Shown: positions 56,376 to 64,000 of the stretch, in pieces
Position numbering within the stretch: position 1 is the first letter of the stretch
How the letters are laid out: each line of letters opens with the position of its first letter
Origin: Rhyacophila brunnea
Taxonomy: Eukaryota; Arthropoda; Insecta; Trichoptera; Rhyacophilidae
Assembly (NCBI GenBank): GCA_022495005.1
Contig: JAGYXB010000135.1
Location: 1,364,001 to 1,428,000 of the forward strand
DNA: 64,000 bases
Direction: 5' to 3'
Made by a program: the position numbers and the translations under genes
The notes under the pieces: model-generated
Databases searched by the model: none
The model's input: only the letters and a program-made list of their open reading frames with translations
Told to the model about the DNA's origin: nothing

Positions 56376-57239
56376 TTAAGGGCGGGCGTGCTCAGCGTGG
56401 GTCAAAATGGAGCTTTTTTCTATTTTCAAATCATGTTCCTGGACATACCTTAAACGTTGTAGATAATCTATTTATATAATTATCAAGCCTTATTATCCTT
56501 TATATTTATTTTAAACATTTGATGACTGCATAAAGTATTTTTATTACATAAAATAGTATTCTTTTAAACCTCTCACTCTAATGTTTTAGAATATAGTCAC
56601 ATTTCAGTACATAACTGTGCAGTGGTGTATGTTGTAGCTTAACCACTGGGGAATGCCAAAAGAAATGGCGTATTTCAAAAAAATACTACCATATTCTTAG
56701 GTCAATAATTATTATAAAGCAATCATTATTCGTAGGATGTTTATCACACTTGAATGGTGAAAGACATAGCTTATAATGAGTATCTTTAGAATTATTTTCA
56801 AATGTGTTAATCTTGCCAATTTTTTGAATAATAAAATGCCTAATTCTTGTCAAATTTGGGATCACAGAGATTATCAATATAATTTTTTATCGTTAATATT
56901 TTAGTATAATAATATTGATATAAATTATACTGATAGTTTTGTAAATGCGTTTAAAAATTAATAAATGTAAAAAATCTTAACACCACTGCACAGTTATGTA
57001 CTGAAATGTGACTAAATTCTAAAACATTAGAGCAAGAGGTTTAAAAGAATACTATTTTATGTAATAAAAATACTTTATGCAGTCATCAAATGTTTAAAAT
57101 AAATATAATGGATAATAAGGCTTCAAAATTATATAAATACTCGTAGATTATCTACAACGTATAAGGTATGTCCAGGATCATGCTTTTAAAATAGAACAAA
57201 AGCTTCATTTTGACCTACGCTGAACATGTCCCCCCTTAA
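56376..57239. mobile_element. Fold-back transposable element with about 250-bp inverted arms and TTAA ends
   Basis: The left arm (56376-56628) and right arm (56980-57239) are inverted copies with only scattered differences, over 90% identical by eye. They flank a 351-base spacer without an ORF. The outer ends read TTAA-GGGCGGGCGTGCTCAG and, on the other strand, TTAA-GGGGGGACATGTTCAG. TTAA at both outer ends suggests a TTAA target-site duplication (or TA with an A-initial TIR). It is non-autonomous. piggyBac- and Sola3-type elements use TTAA, but the terminus begins GGG rather than the CCC usual for piggyBac, so the superfamily is open. A related copy lies at 1-547. Confidence 0.85.
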
Positions 57240-57408
57240 TGGATAACGAAAAAGGCTTCACAGCCAACTCGAAAAGCATAAAAATAAAAAAGGAAACCAA
57301 ACTTTCGACCAACAATCGAATGATATATCACTGAGCTAATATGTCATACAAGATCGAGTGGCAAAAATGACTTCTGCTAGGTATTATTACAATTTCTTTA
57401 CCTCTACT

Positions 57409-57421
57409 ATGCGTACCCTCC
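57409..57421 (+). repeat. Target-site duplication, left (SINE family 1)
   Basis: ATGCGTACCCTCC, matching 57662-57674 at 11 of 13 positions. Confidence 0.5.
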
Positions 57422-57661
57422 CATCCATCGATGGCCGAGTGTCTTACGCGTTGGCTTATAATGCCGTAGGTCCTAAGGACCCTGGGTCTGGCAGAAGTGC
57501 ATTTTTTTTTTCAATTTGTGTTTGGAAAGTATGGACCTAATAGACTGAGCAAGTGGCTAACATAAATTTCTTGTAAAAACAAAAATCTGTTAAAACAAAC
57601 CTCTACATGTGGAAGCCCATATGATCCTATTAGGATCGGATATGGTCAAAAGAAGAATAGA
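57422..57661 (+). repeat. SINE family 1, best full-length copy
   Basis: The A box is GATGGCCGAGTGTCTTACGC. An anticodon-like GGC-TTATAAT-GCC follows, then a decayed B box (GGACCCTGGGTCTGGCA) and a T-rich link. The body is AGTATGGACCTAATAGACTG with AGCAAGTGGCTAAC, then TGTGGAAGCCCATATGATCC, the palindrome GATCCTATTAGGATC, GGATATGGTC and an AAAAGAAGAAT tail. The short plus-strand ORF across the head is not a gene. Confidence 0.85.
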
Positions 57662-57674
57662 ATGCATGCCCTCC
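57662..57674 (+). repeat. Target-site duplication, right (SINE family 1)
   Basis: ATGCATGCCCTCC, two mismatches to 57409-57421. Confidence 0.5.
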
Positions 57675-57707
57675 AGAGACATGATTTTTTTTATTGAATA
57701 ATAATAA

Positions 57708-58205
57708 TTGGTTGCCGATTGTGAGTGATTATCATACTTATTTCCCACATACTCCGAATCCAGTATTATTGCCACAAGACAAAGTGACCAGTAGTTAAGG
57801 GTCAATAATCGATCGTAAATGCAACGAACATTCAGTCAGTTCAAGGATACGATCGAGTGCGTGTTGAATCGAGTGATTCAAAACATTCTCTTAGACTTTC
57901 GTTGCACTAAGTCTGTTACGGCTTGAGTGAACGACGCATCCTCATCATTCATAAAACTCATCATCATTCATCCACCCTCACATATCATCCATAAAACTGT
58001 GTACCAAGTACCGCACACCGGATGACCTAGAACAAACAATACCGCGTGAGTGACAGTGCAACCAGACCAAGGAGCCATCATAAATCATCATCATAGGTCA
58101 GTGTTTGGCATTATGTTAAATCGCCCCCACCCCTAGATCCGGACTCTACATCATCCTTCAAATTATACAGTCCACTGCTAAAAGCGCCACCAATAATTAT
58201 TACTA
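57708..58205 (+). repeat. Two-copy interspersed repeat (copy 2)
   Basis: It aligns with 44021-44520: GGGTCAATAATCGATCGT, TTTCGTTGCACTAAGTCTG, ACCCCTAGATCCGG and TATACAGTCCACTG. The C run is shorter and the 10-mer tandem array is absent. Confidence 0.65.
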
Positions 58206-58259
58206 CCATAGGTAGTATAAAATTGCAGAAATATTGCGTAATAGTATCAAAAGATTACT

Positions 58260-58460
58260 GCGGGTGGGAGGATCGAGCGTGCAATAGGCGGCGAAGACCG
58301 CACATAATTATGCATTAGCTTCGGCTCAGTCTTTATGGGTTGATAGTTTTATGGGAGCATTTATAAAGATTTGGTGCAGTGATATACTCTGAGCCCGCTT
58401 AATAACCGCGCTCCGGCCGCGAATGCCTCATGTCGCCTCGAGAAAATACACAGACGACTA
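58260..58460. promoter_or_regulatory. Candidate developmental enhancer or conserved non-coding element
   Basis: A GC-richer block containing CATAATTATGCATTAG (58302-58317), TTTATGGG twice (58332-58339, 58348-58355), GTTGATAG between them and TTTATAAA (58360-58367). TTTATGG/TTTATAA are the known preference of posterior Hox (Abd-B type) proteins, and the AT core fits Antp-class or POU homeodomains. It is followed by CpG-rich CGCGCTCCGGCCGCGAATGC. No gene signature was recognised. Confidence 0.35.
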
Positions 58461-58879
58461 TGTGGATAACACTTCAGTCTTTGCCAAATGCCTCGTTAAG
58501 GGAATTGAAACTGAGCATATAAATTTTTCTTTCCCCACTTTAAATTTGAATTTATTTGACTTTAATTTATGTGTTCCTTCGAAAAATTTTCCCTTGATAA
58601 TTTTCATAAGTTTTTTTCAGACGAACAGACAATTTTCTTAAAACTCCTTATACATCGATACATAAAAAACTTTTTTTAAAAAACACGTATGTAAATAATC
58701 TATAATGGTATTTATTCTGCTTTTAGTACCATTTTCCATCGAAGGTTGGCGACCAATTTGCAGTACACCTCTTTTCCTGAGCAAGTCTTAACAGATTTAA
58801 AATTCAGTCAAAAAGACATTCTACCTACATTTCTACGTACCCTCTATTTTCCGTACGCTATATATTATTATATAAAGAG
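58461..58879. other. AT-rich interval
   Basis: Nothing recognised. Confidence 0.3.
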
Positions 58880-59058
58880 GTTTTTAGTAGTTTTTTTAAC
58901 GAGAAAGTCATTTAAAATAGTCATTTACTCAAACTAATAGGTTCAAGTTCTGGCCCCAAACATACATTGAAAATCACATGTAAATTTTCCAGACTTGTGA
59001 TTCGAACCGAAGATCCAAGACTTTTAAACTGACGCATTACCACTTGGCGATCGTAGAC
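58880..59058 (-). repeat. SINE family 1, decayed copy with head
   Basis: AACGAGAAAGTCATTTAAAA, TCATTTACTCAAACTAATAG, then the reversed B box GTGATTCGAACCGAAGATCC and A box GCATTACCACTTGGCGATCG. The 3' palindrome region is lost. Confidence 0.6.
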
Positions 59059-60100
59059 GTTAACACTTTTTTTTTCATTTTATAATGAAGCAATTGTCAT
59101 ATTTTTAAAATTGCCACTACATACTAAATCACGTAAAATAAGTATATTTTATATTTTAATTTTATTATTTCAATAATTTTATTTAAGAATATGTTGTCTT
59201 GCCACGGAAACATTAATTATTACTTTTCAGCGCTAATGAAAATTATTAAGATATTATATTTCCCTAAGTTGTGCTGAAATAAATGGTCAAGTTTGATCTA
59301 TATTTACATATTTGCATTTAAAAGCTATTTTCCTTCGAACAGTGTTTTATTTAACCATGTTTATATTATCATGTTATGTATTTTTGCAGAACACTGCATA
59401 GCTTGCAAGTATGATAAGTTTAGGGCGTATTTCCACCGCACACTTTCATCTTATAAAAGTTGAACTCTGCTAAAGCTCCAAAAATACTCTTCGCTCACTT
59501 CACAGGCAGATGTTTGGATTCAATAGATACTTATCCGAAGAGAGGGTTCCAAGTTTCGTAAACTGCATTTCGTAGCGAAACATCGAGCAAATACAAATAA
59601 AATTCTTTAAACTTTGTCAAAGACAGACAGCACTGTCACACTTTTTCAAGTCTTCCCAAAAGTGACTGAATTCGTTCGATGCTGTTTACTTACGGCGCAT
59701 ATTATTTTGAAACTTTATAAAAGTTTACATTTTATTCAGAAATCGATTTCGATCAAGACGAAAAATGAATAAAATAAACCATCACAGTTTGCATGAAAAC
59801 ATCAAATGTAGAAATTGTTTTTTTGTATAAAATAAAAACAGATAGATATGGTTATTAAAAAAACATTTTTAAAAAAGTGTCGTTTTTACACATTCTCAAA
59901 CTATACTTAATAGTGGTTTATGAGTTAACTAATATAATAAAATATTTTTTTTAAGATTCTGACGATAAAGATCAGTCATAAATTTATTTTTATCCATTTA
60001 ATTCAAATCCATAAAAAAGTTTATGTTGATTTTCTAGCCGACAAAACTGCGTCGTTTGTTGACTCTACCTCTTAAATGACAAAAATATATTTAACTATCC
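59059..60100. other. AT-rich interval
   Basis: 59430-59690 is less AT-rich but unrecognised. Confidence 0.3.
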
Positions 60101-60345
60101 ATTACATTTGTTTGTTATGCATAATCCATTTAGTAAAGTAACACGGAATATAGCGACATAAACCAGTTGTGGAAAACACAATGGGGTGGCTCGTAATTGT
60201 TAACAATTTTATCGGCAACGACACAGGGGTAACTGACGGATTTGCAACAATTGAGAGTCTTTGGCCTCTACACCAAGTCGAAGGCGGACAAAGAAGGTAA
60301 AATATGCCCAAATCACATCCCCGTAATTGCAATGTTGATAAAATT
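60101..60345. other. Balanced-composition segment, candidate conserved element
   Basis: It contains GGGGTGGCTCGTAATTGTTA near 60182 and TATGCATAATCCATTTAG near 60116. The minus-strand ORF over it lacks any domain. Confidence 0.25.
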
Positions 60346-61360
60346 GTGATACTGCCGCGTCACAGTCTTTCAAGTAAGGTTCTACTAATAAACTTCCAAA
60401 ATAATATAATTTCTATCCAGTATGGTATCGTACACTAAGTATAACGTGTGAAGAATAAATGCATACCTATTATAATGTCTTATATAGCATTATTTCGTAA
60501 ACATGAATTACAGACTTAAAAATGGTTAATTGATCACAAGAGAATTACTGAGAACGGTATACCTTATTACACACGTACATTGCAACTAAATATTTTGTAA
60601 ATAAATTATGTCAAAACTCATTGCTATTCAAATTTATAGAAATATATGGAAACATGTTTTACCTTATCGAGTTATTTAAAATGTGATGTCAATTTGTCTT
60701 ACCTGAAACAAAATAAAATATGATAATTAAAATTTAACATTGACGTTTAGAATAGTTAGATTAAAAGATTTTTGGGGATTTTTTTCAGTATAAATAAATC
60801 AAAAACATATTAAATAAATAATTAAAATAACAAATAATTGATTAAATAAATGAATTCATAATGACTGATGATACTAATGTAAAATACTAGTAATCTTACT
60901 CTTGTCATAATAGTAAAAATAATCAAAATCGCGGCTCTGCAAAATGTACGATATTTTTTGATTTTTTGAAGCTGTATTTTCCTATTTTTTGTCATGTAAG
61001 AATAAATATTATACATTACCTACGCAGTCTTCTATTTTACAACAAGTACAATTATACTATTTTGGTCATGTTTTAGTAATAAAATATGCAAACTTTTGAT
61101 ATTTCGTTTGATAAAGTTTAAAGGTTTATTAATTAAAACAAAATTCTAAAAAATAATAACTATTCAAGAAAATGTATATTGATATCTGTAAAAATATTCA
61201 TAATTATTATTTTTCATTAGATGATTGCTCCGAAAAACTGTAGACATACAATAACCATGATATTCTAATAAAATATATTTTAATTTCGTAAATCTTTATA
61301 TCAGTAGCTTGGTAGTCAATAAGGCATCTGCCGTATTGCTGATTAGAATAAATTTATATG
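60346..61360. other. AT-rich interval
   Basis: Nothing recognised. Confidence 0.3.
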
Positions 61361-61700
61361 CAAAAACTGATCGCGAAAAGGCATTACCGGGATAACGAGG
61401 AAAAACTTATTAACTGAAATCCCTCACCTAATTGGTATTCAGAATTCACGTACAATTTCACTGATTCTCTTACTAGTATCTGAAATGGTGGAACGGAGCG
61501 CATACTTAGTGCGACGTACCGAGTTCAATTTCCAACGAGTCTCGAAGGAAATTAATTTGCTCTTGCAAAAAATCCTCTGGTGGTAGTTGCATGGCTGGCG
61601 TTACTACCCTGAAAACCCGTGGCGAGAAGGGGTGGGTTCGCGCTTCGAGCCTTGCATATTTTCATCCGATCTTATTAAGGTGCTACAAACGTGGCGATAA
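61361..61700. other. Balanced-composition segment with a weak tRNA-like patch
   Basis: AATGGTGGAACGGAGCGCAT with CCGAGTTCAATTTCCAAC 38 bases later could be a decayed tRNA-like head (61485-61540). The rest (GGGATAACGAGGAAAAAC, CTCACCTAATTGGTATTC, GGGTGGGTTCGCGCTTCG) is unrecognised. Confidence 0.3.
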
Positions 61701-61923
61701 TAATAATTGCATGATTCGATTTGTTTTACCACGTTGCACTTGTTAACATTTTTATACATTATATGGCGCAATCTTATTTTTTTTCTTTTGAATGACGTAC
61801 AATTATTTAAATACGCCTTAAAACATACGAAAATGTTAATTTTACTTAAACAATTAACATTTGTGTATATTATGTTTTAGTTTGTCTTTTCAAAATGAGC
61901 TACTATGCTGAAAAATGTGCAAA

Positions 61924-62171
61924 TTCTTCTTGCGACCATCTCCGATCCTAATAAGATCATATTATTATAGGCATTCATACAGTGGAGATTTGTATGAACA
62001 AATTTTTTCTTTATGAGAAATAGATGTCCGCCACTTGCTCAACGTATTAGGTCCATAATCTGACTCATACAAAAATTGAAAAACAATATGCGTACTTTTC
62101 CAGATACAGGATTCGAACCTGGGACCCACAACGCTATAGACCGACGCTTAAGCCACGTGGTCATCGTGGCC
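61924..62171 (-). repeat. SINE family 1, full-length copy
   Basis: Reversed order: TTCTTCTTGCGACCATCTCC (tail), GATCCTAATAAGATC (palindrome with one change), ATAGATGTCCGCCACTTGCT, CAACGTATTAGGTCCATAAT, B box GGATTCGAACCTGGGACCCA (perfect) and A box TTAAGCCACGTGGTCATCGT. This copy has the best-preserved B box of the family. TGCAAAT occurs on both sides and may be a short target duplication. Confidence 0.85.
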
Positions 62172-62264
62172 AATGAGTAAATTATATTGCAAATCTTAAT
62201 TGTTATATTTTTGTGTCAGTAAATAATTTCAGTATATAGTAATAAGAATAAAAGTATAGTAATT

Positions 62265-62470
62265 GTGAACCAGACAACCTGGAGAGACTGGTGGTTTTGG
62301 GTGGCCCCCAGGGAACACGAAGCAGAGGAAGAGCGTCCAAGTGAAGAAGCTGACTGGAGGCACCATCCATTCTGCTCTGATAGAAGCAGAAGATCGAGAG
62401 GGATGAAAATCAAAGATAGGATGGTCACGATACTCAGATATGAGGGTACGACCAAAAAGAAGAAATAATC
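62265..62470 (+). pseudogene. LINE 3' coding and tail fragment
   Basis: Across frames it reads LGGPQGTRSRGRAS, then SALIEAEDREGWKSKI and DMRVRPKRRNN, matching the 'G.RSRGRP...AEDR..W...I..ADP.MRD' tail of LINE proteins, and ends GACCAAAAAGAAGAAATAAT. Indels place each block in a different frame. Confidence 0.6.
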
Positions 62471-62819
62471 TAATATTAAGTTTATATTAAACGCCCTGAG
62501 GCTGACTTTCATAAGTAAAATCTACCCACTCATTGCATCACTCCTTCTGTTGTACCAAGATAAGTGATACCTGGCCATATAAGCATAAGGCCACAAAGAC
62601 ACTTTTTACCTATATTACGTAGAAACCTGAAAACTTATGTACTGGAATTACTTTCTTAATAGATTGGCAGTATTGGACTTTTTCTTAGAAGAAAGTCACA
62701 CCCGAAAAAGAATAAAAAAACTCGTCAATACCTAGATATGCACAATAGAAAAACTCACACTGAGGCATCAACTGACTTTCAAGATCTCGAAGACAATGAA
62801 TATGTTAAAAACTTTTATT
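62471..62819. other. Unassigned interval
   Basis: Moderately GC-richer and could be further decayed LINE sequence. No block was recognised. Confidence 0.25.
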
Positions 62820-63525
62820 TAATTCTTTAGGTCGAAGCAGACTTGAGAGCGGGTCTATTGTTTGGGCATCGCATCAGTTGTAGTGAGGCCTTATGGTGGA
62901 GAGGGTTCAGAAAAAAATTTTGAGACCCCTTTACTTAGGGTTGTATGGATACTATCCGTGGCTTTATCCAACTGACTTTCTCTTAGGCATGCTTACATAC
63001 TGCAGTCTGCAATTTAGAAGAAATGTTTATTTAACTACTTTTTTTTTTCAACTTATACGAGGTTTAAATGATAACTCTGCCATTCTAGACAGTATTAACC
63101 TGAGTATCTCTGATAACTATCTTAGAAATAGAGACCATCAGTTGTTTATTCTCTCAAGGTGCAGAACCAACCTACCACTGGTAATGCCAATTGGGAGGGC
63201 GATAACTATGTTCAACGAAATTGCTTCGGGTGTTGATATATTCCACCTACGTGAGGATGAGTATAGGTAGACGCTGTATTATAAATGCTTAAAATAGGGT
63301 CTGCTTAACTCATCCGGTGTACTTCCTTGTACCTATCTAATTTATATTTTTTGTATTTATACATTTCTACTGTTTAATAACATACTATCTATCGCTATAC
63401 TGATCTATCTCTTTTTATGTAATAGTGTTTTATATTTCTTTAATTCTAAATGTCATGTTGTGAACGTCTTAAACTTATAATTTGTAATGTCAACAATATG
63501 TTAAAAAATAAATAAATTGAAAAGT
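62820..63525 (+). mobile_element. 3' end of a Jockey/CR1-like LINE (copy C)
   Basis: This is the best-preserved of three related copies. The 125-codon frame at 62893-63270 reads MVERVQKKILRPLYLGLYGYYPWLYPTDFLLGMLTYCSLQ... LIRGLNDNSAILDSINL... DNYLRNRDHQLFILSRCRTNLPLVMPIGRAITMFNEIASGVDIFHLREDEYR, the C-terminus of a LINE ORF2. A roughly 250-base 3' UTR follows and ends in AAAAAATAAATAAATTGAAA. The catalytic RT lies upstream and is absent. Confidence 0.8.
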
Positions 63526-64000
63526 AGGGGTACTAAAGTGCTAGAGTAACTTGAATGGTGTGACACCTTAATTAGTGAAGACATCTCATATAACTATTGT
63601 AAGGTTTAGGGTGTAAGTCTATTACTAGTCTACCCTAGTAGTAGGGTCAAGTGCAATGAAGAATACCAAATTATAAGGCGATCTCTGCTGCGATGTTTTA
63701 AAGGGAAGTCAGTCTATTTTGGATACGCAAAATAAATAAATAAAAGTGTAATTTGAGTTAAAGATACAGATAAGTAAGTTATGTTGAATCTTCTTCAAGG
63801 TAAAACTATCTATTTTCTTCGTATTATCACTAAAACCAGTTTTAGTTTTAGATAAATGCCATTTTTATACAAAACCAAACGTTTTATTCCAGATCTCAGA
63901 TTTTCTATGATAATTTGATATTATACGTGTCATTTTTTTCATTTTCATATTATCTGTAGATTCACCTCTATTGAATAATGATTTTGTAATATCTTTGTTT
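63526..64000. other. Unassigned interval
   Basis: 63600-63720 is GC-richer, with an imperfect inverted repeat around CTAGTCTACCCTAGTAG. Otherwise AT-rich. No gene recognised. Confidence 0.3.

Overview
This window looks like non-coding DNA of an insect nuclear genome. It is about 70% A+T by eye, has almost no protein-coding sequence, and contains one spliced exon with a canonical intron boundary plus many decayed non-LTR retrotransposons and tRNA-derived SINEs. The only host coding sequence I can support is an exon on the minus strand (1470-1926). It encodes a glutamine-rich N-terminus and the first half of RRM1 of a Bruno/CELF RNA-binding protein of the Bruno-3/CELF3-6 type. The rest of that gene lies beyond the left edge, so most of the window is probably 5' intron or upstream regulatory space of this locus. 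The word composition and the types of LINE (R1-like and RTE-like, many near the 'craniofacial development protein 2-like' ORFs of aphids and relatives) suggest a hemipteran, but this is a weak inference.

Layout. 1-547: damaged copy of a fold-back element. 1470-1926: bru3-like exon. 2400-5960: AT-rich DNA with four GC-rich islands that could hold promoters, UTR exons or conserved elements. 7.4-8.4 kb: two SINEs. 9294-12204: RTE-like LINE inside a perfect 12-bp target-site duplication. 17161-20487: R1-clade LINE inside a perfect 15-bp duplication, inverted internally in the way expected from twin priming. 21-25 kb: several hairpins, one strongly precursor-miRNA-like. 26-43 kb: scattered SINEs, RTE-like 3' fragments, a Jockey-type gag fragment, another miRNA-like hairpin and two Jockey/CR1-like 3' ends. 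44-58 kb: a two-copy repeat, GC-rich candidate conserved elements, an inverted SINE pair and a well-preserved 864-bp fold-back element with roughly 250-bp inverted arms and TTAA ends. 58-64 kb: a homeodomain-motif-rich island, two more SINEs and LINE 3' ends.

How the parts relate. The mobile sequences are mostly non-autonomous or dead. SINE family 1 has a tRNA-like head and a conserved 3' palindrome. It occurs about ten times, and two copies have convincing target-site duplications, so it was mobilised by a LINE machinery. No intact autonomous transposon, CRISPR array or bacterial-type operon is present. The best candidates for something undescribed are the two precursor-miRNA-like hairpins (22249-22320, 33888-33962), the TTAA fold-back family and the GC-rich candidate conserved non-coding elements.
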